Shown piece by piece: positions 36,301 through 49,270 of a stretch of DNA of 64,000 bases (position 1 is its first letter; each line of letters begins with the position of its first letter). The notes under the pieces are model-generated. The model had not been told where the DNA came from, searched no databases, and saw nothing but the letters and a program-made list of their open reading frames with translations. Origin of the DNA: Otis tarda (taxonomy: Eukaryota; Chordata; Aves; Otidiformes; Otididae); NCBI GenBank assembly GCA_026413225.1, contig CM048553.1, positions 101,166,690 to 101,230,689 of the forward strand. The letters are read 5' to 3'. The position numbers and the translations under genes are program-made.

Positions 36301-38040
36301 ATTTTTTTTCCTTCCTCAGACCCAATTAAGACTAGAAAAAGAGACACTATTTTAAAACTTATTAGTGATCACATTTTTCTAATATATTTTAAATGCCACT
36401 TAGCTCTTACTTCCAATAGCACTTGTTAAAAGATTTATTATATATATCTGTCTACAACTGAATCCAAATAATGCTTAAAAGCATGTTAATTAAATGGTGC
36501 CAAGCGGTTTAAAAACACCATAGTTCTTCTGTAGCATGATGCACAGTGCAGTGAATGCACTTCTTATTCTGCTGTTACACGGGACCTACCACAGCATCAT
36601 TAGTGTTAACATAAGCGGATCCCAAGTACTTTTACTATTGTTGGAACTTAGTTTACATTTTTCTGTGCAGTAGATAAAATTTCAGAGGAAGTCATAATAA
36701 TTTTCATGAAAGTGGAGAAGCTTGTGATATGTAACAAGACTCAGATCAGGTAACATCCCCACCAAAACAAAACAGAAGCCTGGAGCTAGGTACCTGGAAG
36801 ATCTGATTTTCAAAAACACTGAGAAACTAACAGCTCCTGCTGACACTTAGGTTAAAGGGTTCTTATTTCAGCTACCATTTCTTTAAATACTTCTTACTCT
36901 TTTTCCAGCTACCGTAGTTTAGTGAGCTAACAGTTTCCTAACTTCTAGCACATAACAGACAAAACATACAGGAGGACTCATTGTGGTCTGTCATTTCAAA
37001 GATGTGCAGATTAAAGAGCTTTCGAGCAGCCCATGGCATCATAGGTGGAAACAGCTGCTACGAGTACCTGGTAGGGCTAACTTGGAGATTCTGTAGCTAT
37101 ATCTTTTGGTATACGTTGCAGTGCTCCAAAACCCGTTGAGGTTCACCATTTCTTTCAGTGTATCTCCATTCAGATGCTTCTACTGAAATTAAAAAGACTC
37201 TAAAGCTATTTGGATGATATTATTTTCTTTATAAAAAGAAAATGCACATAATAAAATGTAAACAGCTAGAATAAATATTATATCAGTGTCTAAAAGAACA
37301 AGCCAAAAGAAGTCCAAAATTAATGTATTTCTTCTCCCATATGTTATTTTTTAGGACCTATTTCAAAATAGAGTGAATTTTAGACAAGAGTTTTAGGTCT
37401 GTGTGCCTAAAGCTAATTTCCTCAATGCAGAATTAGGAAGCAAAATAAAACTGGCCTGTTTTCCACTTACCGCTAGGCACAAGCACATGCAAATGCAAAC
37501 TGAACAGAACGCATTTAAAATCTAACGTCTGCCTCTAAAACTGTATCTCCTGAATTGCTCACAATTAGTAATACATTTATCACCAAATAGTTCCGTAAAA
37601 TTGAAAAAGCATTATTCTAACTTTTCAGGCAGAGAAGTGAAAAACAACAAAAACTGTGTTGCCAGGGTCACACAAGAATTCCCAGGTGTACTGAGTCCTA
37701 GCTTTATGTCTTAATCACAGCATTATCACTTCTTAGAAGAGCCTATTGTCAACTCCAAGAGTTGAGGTACTCCATTTACCCACAGTGAAGCACTAGTCAC
37801 ATCGTTGCAATTTTCCTGATAATGCCCTGTCAATGAATCAACCCCATGTTCATGAGCAGAGAGGAGTTCAGTGTCCATGTATCCTATAATGAGGAATGCC
37901 GGGCTGCAATCTCTGCTGAGATTGTCATAGGTGTCCACCGATACCATCTGCAATTACAGAATTTTATGAGATGGAAACTGGTTCATTATGAAAAAGACTC
38001 AAGAATACCAGCTCATTTCACAGATGTCAGATGGTAGGCT
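30331..38040. other. ZNF407 intron, no gene recognised
   Basis: Long AT-rich intron. Around 30540-30620 there is an octamer-type ATGCAAAT (30589-30596) among AT-rich motifs. The longest open frames (31984-32361 minus, 33713-34222 plus) have no recognisable domain; the second, 169 codons, was checked for zinc-finger spacing and has none. Confidence 0.45.
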
Positions 38041-38059
38041 TCCCGATCATCACGGTTCT

Positions 38060-38165
38060 TGCAAGTGCGTAAGAAGGGGCCTGTAGTTAGGCTTCTGGGA
38101 ATTAAGCATATAGCTAATGCTAAGCACAGGCTTAAATGCTTTTCTAAGTTGGACCCTCAGTTAGC
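38060..38165. repeat. Possible ancient interspersed repeat remnant
   Basis: The stretch with AATTAAGCATATAGC and GCTTAAATGCTTTTCTAAG resembles the AAGCAC..GCTTAAGTGCTTTGCTGAA phrase common in old repeats of birds, crocodilians and turtles. The family is not assigned. Confidence 0.35.
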
Positions 38166-39280
38166 CCCAGCCTCTGACGTAGTCAAAACAGGGACTTAGA
38201 CTCTTCAGTTTCTGCTTTACAAGGGCCAAACCAGCACTGCTTGTTCCCAGAGGAAGGCAGTCACAAAGTCAGCTAAAAATCACTTTTGCCCCCAGCCAAA
38301 TATATCAGACTGATTTCAGCCTGATTCTAACTAAGCAAAAAGACTATATAACCACAGCTGAATTCCGTTTTGAATGGCCACCTAGTCAAATAAATGAAAA
38401 AAGATATTTATTTTAAAAAGCTAAAGTACATTACCTATAACTACACATTTTTGTAGTTTTTTAAATAAGTTTTATCAAAAAATTCACTGTTACATTCAAG
38501 AAGAATATGTAGTGTGGAAAATGTTGTTGATAAACCTTCCTTCTCATAGAGTAATACCTCATACATCCATGTTTTTGCACTCTCAGATAATGACACATAC
38601 ACCTTTAAATCTGGTAACTATTGGCTTAAACAAACATCTTAATTTCAGACAATTCAGTCTATTTAAGAAGACAGAAATTAAAACCATGGTCTGGGCATTG
38701 AAAAAAGTACAGATTTCTTCCACAGCCATCAAGAAACAAAGCAGTGTTTGCTCTAATATAGCCCCCTCTAGTCCTTACGAAATGGCCCTGTTTCTGTTGG
38801 ATGTGAATCTTGCTGCATTTATCCATTTGCTTTTTTAACAAGAGACCACAAAAATCCAAGTTAACAGTGTTTAGCAAAAGGACTTAAAATACCAAATGCA
38901 GGCCATAGCGTCTCTCCAACCTCTGGGTGAGGGTTGATACTCTGCAGACCAAATGGTAGGTGCTGATGACAACCTCTATCGTCCTAAATATTAGGAAACC
39001 TGCTCATCTGAGAGACTTCCTTTCTCCTCGTGCTGCTACCTCAAGTGGCAGTGACAGACACGCTCAAGCCGTGGTCTCTGGCCTTTAGTGTCTTCCTTTC
39101 ACAGGCGGGTTTCCATAACAAAGATATACTCCCTCTTGGTCCATTTACCACAACCTCCCCGCACACTTCCCCTCCCACACACACACTTGGTATCCCCTCT
39201 GCCTCATCATGAAAAAAAAAAAAAAAAAAACCAGAACAAAAGCCCACCAACCATACAAAAATTATATTGTAGATTTGTAG
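38166..39280. other. ZNF407 intron, no gene recognised
   Basis: AT-rich with a short CA run near 39173-39186 and a 19-A run at 39212-39230. The 108-codon plus-strand frame at 38512-38838 has no domain. Confidence 0.5.
39212..39230. repeat. Poly(A) run
   Basis: Nineteen consecutive A on the plus strand. No retroposed gene or SINE body was recognised upstream, so it may be a plain homopolymer. Confidence 0.9.
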
Positions 39281-39282
39281 AT

Positions 39283-39385
39283 TAATGGGCTGATTCTGGC
39301 ATCTCAATTCAAATGGATTTACAACCACTGTGTATAGCCCTGTGTGATTTCAAATAGAATTACTCCTGATGAATTTGAATGCAAA
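39283..39385. repeat. Possible ancient interspersed repeat remnant
   Basis: Contains GGGCTGATTCTGGC, then TGATTTCAAATAGAATTACTC and CCTGATGAATTT in the same order as the recurring GCCTGATTCTG ... TTCAATGGAGTTACTCCTGAT phrase of an old sauropsid repeat. The match is from memory and the family is not assigned. Confidence 0.4.
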
Positions 39386-40127
39386 TTCACAAAGCATTAA
39401 AACAAACCATGTTTAAACTCGTTGGTTCATCAGATGCAAATATCGTGCATTAAGCAGGGAATACCCATTCATGAAAATAATGAAAACTGACACCAATATA
39501 ATAAAATCATTACAGGTTTATGGATTCTGGGACTTAAACAAGCCATACCCTTGCTTCTCCTAACTGATTAAATGCTTCTTTGCAGTTTATGTTTGATCTG
39601 CAATTCAAAACCAAATTAGTTTAGTCTTTGAGCCCAGAACCTTGGAAAATTGCTAGGAGGTTCCACCTCAGATTTGTGCGGGGAGAAGGGCTGGGTAAAG
39701 AGTGGGAACCGTGGGGGCAGGGAAGCCAGCAGTGCAATTGAGAACAGACAGCACAGGAGAGGAAGCAGTCGGATAAACCCAGGCCTACAGACTCTACCAG
39801 AAGCATTCATTAAACCACTGTGTGAGCAGCATTGTGCAGAACAAAAGGCAATGATGATAAAATTGGGCACTTTTGTTTTATAAAGCTGGCACAGATGGGC
39901 CTGTCACACCATGTGCTTCATTCTTAGGAAACCTCAAGCACCTTTGCTTTGCATCATGTCTGTAGACAAGGGGTTTCAGTGCAGTAGGACAATGAATCGT
40001 CAATTATTTCTGGGATGGTCCTATAGCAACCCAGCAAAAAGGAATGCAGACAGGTTCTAGCTGATATGGAGTTGCATCTAAACAGTACATATAACGTGGG
40101 TCTTCCATTAGTCGCCCTTGTCCAATT

Positions 40128-40424
40128 GTAGAATCATAGAATCATAGAACGGTTTGGGTTGGAAGGACCTTCAAAGGTCATCTAGTCCAACCCCCTTGCA
40201 AGGAGCAGGGACATCTGCAACCAGATCAGGTTGCTCAGAGCCCCATTCAACCTGGCCTTGAATGTTTACAGGGATGAGGCATCCACCATCTCTCTGGGCA
40301 ACCTGTGCCAGTGTTTTACAACCCTCAGTGTAAAAAAATTTTTCCTAACATCTAATCTAAATCTACCTCCCTCTATTTTGAAACTGTTACTCCTCGTCCT
40401 GTCACAACAGGCCCTACTGAACAG
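40128..40424 (-). mobile_element. Short 5'-truncated CR1 copy
   Basis: A minus-strand CR1 3' fragment. On the plus strand it starts with about two and a half CATAGAAT units (40128-40149), continues through the CR1 3' end (GGTTGGAAGGACCTTCAAAGG), and ends at GGCCCTACTGAACAG. It lies in the same sense as ZNF407 transcription. Only the last part of the ORF and the 3' UTR remain, with scattered substitutions. Confidence 0.93.
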
Positions 40425-41778
40425 TCTTGATGAACAAGTTTTAATTTTCAGTTAGACGACAACACTCTAGCTCAAAAGCTTTGAGTAATATCTTTGGATC
40501 TAGACACTAAATTCTTCTCAGAATGATGAGATTTAAAAAAGCAAAACATTCCTCACTGAGGCATGTCATGCTGATAATGCACTATTTTGCTGCACAATCC
40601 ATGCAGTATAAAAAGTTCTTCACTGCATGATGATCTGCTCCAATTTGTATATAAATAGCACTTGCAATAAAAGGAAATGTAACTCCAAGTTTTATTTAAA
40701 TAACAGCTCCAAAGGAGGTTGGGAGATAATGTAGCTAAAACACAAGAAAAAATTAAGGGCAATTGCAACCGCCCTCACTCAAAATCATTATTTTTGGTTT
40801 TAATTTGCTGTTTTGTTTTGTTTTTTTAATTCCATTCACACCAATATTAGGTATTTTAAACAGAATATTTAGAGATTTATATGTTGAGATGGTATGAAAG
40901 CAATTTGGTTTGTAGAATTCAGGAACCATCTAGATTTGCAACAAACATCAGAATGCCATCCCAGGAAAGCTCCTACTTCTGAGGACAGAGAAGCAGGAGT
41001 GAAAAGATCTAGCTAGCTGTGAAGTCCTTAAGATCTACATTTTCTATATTTTCAAATGGGAATGCCTCAATTAGATACTCAAATCTGTACTTACAAGCTG
41101 ATTAGGCATTTCTGTTAGGCAACATGTAACACCACACTGACAATGGAGCTGACACTGGGCCACAGGGAACTTGAGAAGTCTGGCTGTTCTAGCATTGCAG
41201 TAACCCAGTACCCACCATCTCCCTCAGCTTTTGTAAATCCTTACCTGGCCAGCAGATCAAGGACTTCCATTCCTGTGACAGCCCTGTGATTTTATCTATT
41301 GCTTCGTTATCTCCAGTGTGTGGCACATGGAACAACACTCATCAGAGGTAAAGAGTATAGAATCGTAACCACATTCAGGACATGGACAAAATTCCAATTG
41401 ATTCATAATGTAAGTAATACAGTGTTGGATTAAAAGACCTGGATTCCGTTTATTCTTCATCATTTAATCACAGTGCTCTGGGATCCTTCCAGCTTCCAAC
41501 TGGCATGAAGATGCTGGTTAAAAGCTACCTCGTCCTGAATTGCCCAGGATAGTCACTACAATTATCTCTGCAGCTCTTCCCAGACCCTTTCTCATGAGCG
41601 TAGTCAACAGAAAGATTTGGAATGGACTTGTTTTGTTACAAAGAGAGAGAAAGGTCTGTCACATTTTCCTATCAATTCTGAAACTGGTCCTGAAACTAGA
41701 CTAAAATAGCTTCTGATTACGGCTATTTTCTATGGCGCAAGAGGCAGCTGAGGACTTGTTTTTTCCTCATGACCTACC
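40425..41778. other. ZNF407 intron, no gene recognised
   Basis: AT-rich. The stretch 41030-41130 has phrases reminiscent of degraded repeats, but nothing I can assign. Confidence 0.45.
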
Positions 41779-41826
41779 AAGTTCTTGAGTGCTGCTGAGA
41801 ACTAAGTTCTTGAGTGCTGCTGAGAA
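41779..41826. repeat. 25-bp tandem duplication
   Basis: AAGTTCTTGAGTGCTGCTGA occurs at 41779-41798 and at 41804-41823 with no mismatch, giving a period of 25 bases. The perfect match suggests a recent duplication. Confidence 0.9.
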
Positions 41827-43629
41827 GCTGCTGTAGCATTAATTAAAATTTGTACTGGTTAAAGTGATACATCACAAAACCTTGGCTTTAAGAGCTGCTG
41901 AATACCAGATCAAACTTGACTTCTCAGCGCTACATGCATCTTTCTGGTTTTTTTTTTTCATTGTATGAATGTGGGAGAAACACAATACTCAAGCTTAAAG
42001 CACCACCTTAATCGGCATTAGAATGAGATGTACTGGTATGTAGTAAGTGCCCATCTGAGCACTCAGATGTGGAATTAGGCCTTCGTATATAGCCACTTAT
42101 TTTAGAAAGTGGATCTCAGAGGATATATAGGGTTGCCCACTTAGCCTGGAAAACCCTGCTCCAGTTTTAAAAGCTACTTGTCACTGCAGAGCAATTTTGA
42201 AGCAAAGTGGTATGTTTGGTGGCCTCATTTGCATGACAATACCCAGAATGCTCTCCTAACTCACAGCTATTTCATGGAAGGGCTGATGCATTCAAGCTTT
42301 GAGAATAAACCCAAATCATGTGGGTGTACCAGTGTGTATAATTTTAATACTTCCCCCCCCAAGCCCTGTGCAAAAGAAAGAATTATTAGAGTGGGTAATC
42401 ATTACAGGTAACTGAACTAACCTGTTTGTCACCAACATTTGCTAGAAATCAAAATTACAAGTGATAGTTTGGCAAGTCTCGAACACATTAATTGATTAGC
42501 TGATCATCTCGTACCCACGTGTTTATGCTTTGAATGTTGACATCAGTCATCTGCTGACATCATCATCACAGACATCTTTCTGTGAAGAGCTGTCCCAATA
42601 TATTAACAATCAATTTGAAAAACTAAACAACTTACAACACAAAGCACAGATACAGAAAAAAAGTTCATCAAGATGGACTTCACTCGTCTCCTGCACTTTT
42701 CTCCTCCTCTCTCGCAGCTTGCTACACAGAATAAACGTACTGCATCGACTTAAGCTGCAGTACAGAATATCACAGGCTGCTCTATTGTGTGGATTTCACT
42801 GCTGAGAAACTGTAACGCTAATTGTCAGTTTCCCACGATCAAAGTAATTTGGTTAAATAATTGGTTTATATTTACGATATTTTATTTGCCTCGCAAAAAT
42901 AAATGTTATAACAAAAGATGATCTGAAGAGGAGGGAATGCTATGGTGATAACACCAATATGGTGCCAACATATGGAGAAATATGTGTGTTTTGTGCATAT
43001 AAACAATGACATGAAGCTTCAGCTGTTTAGAGAACAAAGCTTTACACCTGAATTAACTTAATATTATGATATGTGCATTCTGGTGTGTGTGCATGCGTGC
43101 GTATGAGGGGTGAAATCCTTCTGCTGTTGGATTTTGGCACTGAAATTAAAGAATACTGTTTTAAATGCTAATTAACTGGTGATTATTTATAACTTATTCT
43201 TGATAGGTGATAAATGGTGGCATTTCTTCTTTTCTGTTTATCAGTTACATGAAGTCTGCACTCACGAGCTAAACAATGGCTTTTCCATACCTAAAATCAG
43301 GTTGATGACATCATGATAACCCTTCAAGCCATTCTTGGCTTTTCAGATGTTTTTCTCTCTTTTATTTTCTGTAATATATGGATTTGACCACAATTTTTAC
43401 AGCTCCTCCCCAGATGCAGAAAGGGAACACAGTAACTAAGTGCCTGCAGCAGTCGACAGAAGCCGTTTCCTCTAACCTCCCTCTAGACTACCAGGCGTGA
43501 AGAACGGCTGAAACATTTTCCTTCAGCCACCAGAGTGGCTCTTTTTTTTTTTCCAAATGTCGCTAGAACGGCTTCATTCAGAACAGGCTGCCACCCGAGG
43601 TCCTTCAAAATTCTGCCAGAATGGCTTCA
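41827..43629. other. ZNF407 intron, no gene recognised
   Basis: AT-rich. A TG/GC-alternating patch lies near 43082-43104. The open frames at 42178-42411 and 42530-42805 have no domain. Confidence 0.5.
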
Positions 43630-43900
43630 ACCCAAAAGTAATTAAAAGCCTCTGAAAAACTCATAAGTCAAGGGAGTGGCATAACACCCATTAATTACAG
43701 TGCTCAGTGATGTCACACCTGTGACTTATTAAAGGCTATCCTGAAGTGGGTTCAGAGCTGCTGTTCATAATTTATAACGGTATTTTGAAGACTGCCTATT
43801 GAAAAGCAGTATCTAATCGAGACGGTAGATATCTAACAACAGCTGATCGCATCATATAAAGAACAATCAGGTGGCTTTCATTGTAAAACTATTGCGGGTG
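43630..43900. promoter_or_regulatory. Candidate regulatory element with a T-box-like palindrome
   Basis: Contains GTCACACCTGTGAC at 43712-43725, two perfect inverted arms (GTCACA / TGTGAC) around CC, which includes TCACACCT, the T-box half-site. A TTAATTA lies 20 bases upstream (43690-43697). The surrounding sequence is non-repetitive. The regulatory role is inferred from motifs only. Confidence 0.3.
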
Positions 43901-46794
43901 AGCACAGGTTTAAATACCAAACACACCACCACAAAATGGTGCACCTGCAGTAGGACCAGGACCCTGTGATAACTCTGATCTGGTTTGACTGTAGCTCTGT
44001 TAAATTCAATCAACAGTAAGCTCCAAGAAGGACAGAAAAAAGAACTTCAAAGGACAAATGTGATTGCTGTTTTTTCCAGTGGGTCCTGATGTTGACTGTT
44101 TTTTAGTATGTTAATACTGCTATTGGAATCAGAAGTTCTATATACTTTTGTTTAATTATGCTTGGGTGTACTTACAGGATTTAAACACTAATAAGGGAAA
44201 TAAAATCCTGAATAGGTTACCTGAAATAAACAGGGCTATGTTATTTCCGTCAGTCCTCAGACGCTGTTTTTGCTAGAATATAGGATGCATTGTCTAGAGA
44301 ACATTAAATTAAATTATATAGAAGGCTAATCAATTTTATGAATTTGCAGTGAAACTTGTCTGTATTTGGTACTCATTTACAGAAAAAAATATTGCAAAGT
44401 TTCTGCAACAGATTAAAACCTGCAATTTGCTTTTTTTCTTTGTCTGTTTTGAGTTTAAATGGAAACAAACCTTACAGTATAGAATTGGCTTAAGGTCACC
44501 TGTCTACAAGGGATTACAGTGTAGTTCCTTTTATATTTTTCCCCCTACTAGTCTGAGGGACAAAAGGGCAGCAGTACCCTAAGGGCTTTTTCAAATAACC
44601 TCTTTAGCAAATAAAGTCATACCCTATGTATAGAGGCCATTTCATCCCAGTCCCATGGGTTGCCTGTAGGGTAAAATACTGAATTTTTCTGGCATATGTC
44701 AGTGAATGTGAAAAAGAGGATCACTACTAACAAAAAGTTAAAGGCTGAATGGAAGAACGTGAATTTCCTTAATGCACTAATTTAAAACATTGTATATCGA
44801 AGCTGAAAACATCAGCTATAAGCATCTCAGAGAAACACTGGAATACATTTATGTGAACCACATACTCACATAACAGAAACTGATTTACTATGGCTTGAAA
44901 ATGCAACAGATTCAGCTTATCTCAAATCTTAAACAAACAGACAAATATATTTTCTCTGGGGAAAATTAAGAAAATTAAATTGGGCCTTTTCTTTATGGAT
45001 GTAATCTTACGACTGTATCAACTTAACATTACCATAAACATCTCTGAAATCAACTGTCAAGAAGGAATCTGTTACGCTTATAGAAATTATTATTGTTGTT
45101 GTTTATATTGCTGAACCCCACTTCGGTAATTGGCTAAAAGATAATATGCAAAACCCCAAACTTCCAACTATTCATAAGGTATAAAATAACAGTTTTAAAA
45201 CAAATGATTTGACAGCTGCAAATGCAGGATAACACCTAGTTACATTATAGAAACAGTGTGGATAATTACTTTTTTTCAAAAGGAAAGACTCCACGGACCA
45301 CAGTCCTGTCTGAATTTCCCTGCAGCTCAGATAATGTGCAGTAATACAAATCCTGTTGTCACCTCAACCTAAGTCTTTTTATCATCTATACATCAGTAAG
45401 AATGATGAGAGACGTCCCATGATTCTAACAGTCTTCCTTTGAAGGATCCACATGTTAATTACTGCGCTAATTATGGTTTTTGAATAACCAAATGAAGTAA
45501 GCAGTCTATGGGAGGTACAGGCATAAACCTAAGACTGAGAAAATACTAGTTACTGAAGTCATCAGTGTAAACTGACACATTGAACGCGCTTAAAAGAAGT
45601 AGAAGTAGATTTTAAAAGACAAGCATCTTCAATAATTAGGGTTCCATACAGGAAAAAGAAATGTTATTTCTTAATGGCAAGTGCATTTAAACTGTTATCT
45701 AAAGATCTGAAGGTAAGCCTGCTTAATTCACTGCTTCTTCTTTTGTTATTAGGAAAACATAATTGTTCCAAATAATTAGCACTAGAGTACATCACAAGCT
45801 GACAACAAAATTATAGAAATCTTCATATTCAGATCCGTCTAGCTGGCTATTAGGAACAGTTTCTGATCATAACCCATTAGTTGAAGTGCTGTGAGTTCTT
45901 GATTGCCACCAAATAACCTCAGATATCTGCCTAAGTTAACAGCCTCTATTTATTCAGAGTTTTCTTGACAGTAAAAATTGCTTACAATTTTTACAGCTGC
46001 CACACAAAAGAACAGTATCGGATGTGCATACTTGGAAGATTAGGTGATAAAATAATTGAAATGTGGATTTTAGACACAATTTTAACTCCTAACTTTCTAA
46101 ATGAAAAACAGCTAAGGGATTTCAGTGTGCTACAATGGTACTATTGGCTTTCCTGTTTATTAAAAATTAAAATGAACACATTCCAATTTCCAGTTGTGAA
46201 GTCCAAGCTAATTAAAAGAAGATTTGTTTGGGGTGATTTTTTTTTTGGCATAACAGCCCTACTTTGTCCTTTTTTTTTCCCATTGAACACTGACTAATCA
46301 ACAACTAAAGATTTCTCTGTATCTTAAAGCTCAGCCCTTTATTTTTTGGTACTTTCTTGTGCATAGTGCCAGGACATAAGCGGCTGGTAATTCATTTCTT
46401 AAACAGCTAACTAGCATGGATAGCACCACAGCAAAAGCTACTGGAAAGTGTGGTGCATTTTTAAAAGACACTGACAAATTAATCTATAGAAATCATTGCT
46501 GTAAGTCCAAAAGGAAAAAAAAAGAAAAAAACAAAAAACCAACAAAAACCCGCATATACACGGTGAGAAGGGAAGTGTAATCTCTTAGTTACTTACCCAG
46601 CCTCAGCAAGTGGATTATTGATAATGTAATACAGACAAAATGAAAACTTGCTTAAATTTCCAATCTAATACTTTAGTTATCTATAAAGCTATTCGAAGCT
46701 CCTTTCATTTTTTTTTTTTTGTGATAATAGCTTGGTTTATAAACCTACAAAGCTTTATGTCAAATCTCATGAGGGATAACTTTGATTACTAGAG
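43901..46794. other. ZNF407 intron, no gene recognised
   Basis: AT-rich. The 110-codon plus-strand frame at 45965-46297 has no known domain. An A-rich AAAAAC patch lies at about 46509-46550. Confidence 0.5.
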
Positions 46795-46966
46795 TAATTA
46801 ATGATGCTGGATAGTAATATGGATTTTCTGTTAAGATTTGAGTTTGAAGTTAATTAGTCTCCACATTATGATTTGCTGATTAATTACAGATATTTAGTTA
46901 TAAAGAGAGATGTTAATTATTAATCTAAAAAATCATCTAGTGTAATTAACTAAAACTTTGACGTCA
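46795..46966. promoter_or_regulatory. Homeodomain-site cluster with a perfect CRE
   Basis: Five TAATTA palindromes lie at 46795-46800, 46851-46856, 46881-46886, 46914-46919 and 46943-46948, plus further TAAT cores. About 0.2 would be expected in this length at the local base composition (rough hand estimate). The consensus cAMP response element TGACGTCA follows at 46959-46966. This arrangement is typical of developmental enhancers bound by homeodomain factors, but no target gene can be read from the sequence. Confidence 0.5.
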
Positions 46967-48690
46967 GTCACCACTCTCCTTGTATGTAACTTCCAAGGTG
47001 CCAATTCTACGGAGGGAGGCACAGGCCTTTCCCAAAAGGTAAAAAATTCCTTCTGCTCTCTTTTCTTTTGTCTATTTAGTGTAGTGAACAAATTTTACTT
47101 TTAATTTTTCAGGACAAGCCACCCACTTTGAAGTGGGACACTAACTTAATTCTTGACAAAGTACTGATCTTTCAGCGTTTATTCTTTCAATATCTCATCA
47201 CAGAAAAAAAATGTGTTATAAAAGAAATTCTACTATGAGTCTTAACTGAGCGTACTCTTGAAATCATGTCTTAACCTCAGAGCCGTGATGTTCTTCTGAC
47301 TGATGGGCTTTGTCAGTTCCTGTGTTAAACTCTGGAATGAGCTGCAGTGTTGCTACATATATCTGTATTTTCCAGCAGCAGCAGCCTTTAGCAGTGCCAA
47401 GAAAATATTACACCAAAACTACTAATTAATGTAATAACTCAGAATTTGAAATCACCTTTTGTTTAAAAAGAAACTCCACCTTATCATTGTTTTTCTCCCC
47501 CCTTCCCTTCTCATCTGCAAGGAACAAGTCTCACTGTTACTGGAAAGGGGAGGAGAATGTGATTAAGAAAAAGGGTTAAACCAAAAAAGCATCAGCAGCA
47601 CACCAATGTCCTGGAATTTACCCTAGTAACACAGACTCCGAACAGGGATCTGTTTACATTATCTCTAGATCATCTTGACAATATTTATTCTCTATTTACC
47701 TAAATGAGGCAATATGATGATATTTATTGCTCAGAATGGCTAAATATAGACTTTTCCTGAGCACTCAGTACCATAGTGGGAGGTTTTGCTCTAATCTACA
47801 TCTTTAAACTGACAAGCTGGAGCATTCCTAATGAATGCCTCTTTTCATCTGGATGTCTGTGTGTATTTGACAGTATAAATATTTAGCAATATCGGAGTCA
47901 GCTTGTGATTTTACCCAGATGGACTGATTGATGCCTTGGCTTGACGTTGCCAAAGACAATCCACGTAGTTATATAAGCAATTTCCCTCTTACTTCCTAAG
48001 AAGCAATTAGGTGGCCAAAGGCAGCCACCCAAAAATAGTGAGAATACTTCTGGTATCAGCTGACAACTCGGAGGGATAAATAAAATATGGTACTTAAATT
48101 ATTACCACTTTACTTTCATGAATCATAGGATTAAAGCTTTCACTTCTAAAGTACATATAAATTGCAGGGTTTCTTATGTCTGTAATTTGCAAGAATCTAA
48201 GTTAAAATACCAGCTAATCAGTCAACTCACATTCACCTTGGGAAAAGTACCACCCTTCCTTGTCATTTTTGTAAATTGCATGCCTAAGCACCAATGTTAT
48301 TTTCAGGGGGGAAAAAAGCTTGTTGTCAATAACATATATTGCAGTCTAGTTAAAACAACATTTGTTAAGGTTTAATCGCAAATGTAATCTGCTTTTAAAG
48401 TTTAGACAGAACGCTCAGAGAAATTCAAGGGACAGATAATAAATCATTTTCTTCTATCCTGGGTGTGAACAAGGTAGGCTAGAGTCTTGCAGGTGCGCTG
48501 CCTTTCTCTCCTACGTGTTGCAGGCTGTTTCTGGGTTTTTCCATAGACCATTCAGAAATACAGGGACTCCAGCAGCTAAGGAAGAGGGAATTTTTGTACT
48601 GCCTGACTTTCAAGTGACATAAGCTGCACTCTTCATATCATTAAAGATATCATTTTACTCAGTTTCTGTCTTTGGCATACACTTTGCAAT
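46967..48690. other. ZNF407 intron, no gene recognised
   Basis: AT-rich with no domain-bearing frame and no recognised repeat. Confidence 0.5.
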
Positions 48691-48980
48691 TCATAACGTG
48701 TCTGCGTAACAAATCGCAGCATCGAGAAGTTTTAGCTAAATTTCATGCACACACGTATAAAAATATCTGAATATACAAAAATCCTGGATACCGAATGTCA
48801 GCTTTACATTAGCTACGCACTGTTTGTCCGTGTCGGTTTTACACGGTGTAAGATGCCTGCAATGATTATGTCACGCGCTCTTGTGCATGTTAGTGCTTTG
48901 GGGGGAAAGAACAGTCACACATTATTTTTGGCAACGCGAACATTCACGTGTCTCAGCTGTGTTGCTGATTCCGCTCCCCT
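48691..48980. promoter_or_regulatory. CpG-retaining candidate conserved element
   Basis: About 16 CpG by hand count in 290 bases at roughly 42% G+C, an observed/expected ratio near 1.2. It includes TCACGCGC at 48871-48878, AACGCGAA near 48934 and a CACGTG E-box near 48956. An 83-codon plus-strand frame (48745-48996) covers it but shows no domain. Confidence 0.45.
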
Positions 48981-49270
48981 CTCCACACACCTTTAGTTTC
49001 TTTGTTTTCTATTAACTCATCCCAGCCTTTGTATAACCTATGCAACAACCCAGGAGAAAGGGCAAGGAAGACATTATTCTTCTTGACACTAATACCTACA
49101 GATCCTGTTCTGCGGTGATACCTCTCCCTATCGCCAAGTATCTCAGCTAACAGAATTCTCCAAACTCAAGAGCTGGCATGGTTAATGTCTTCCACAGGCA
49201 AGCAGGACACAATGCCCACCGGTCATCAGACGCACACAACAAGGCTTCCTGGGGACCAACTGCCTGCTTG

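Noticed and set aside
39212-39230. A(19) as the tail of a processed pseudogene
   Set aside because: The sequence in front of it shows no gene body, and no flanking target-site repeat is visible.
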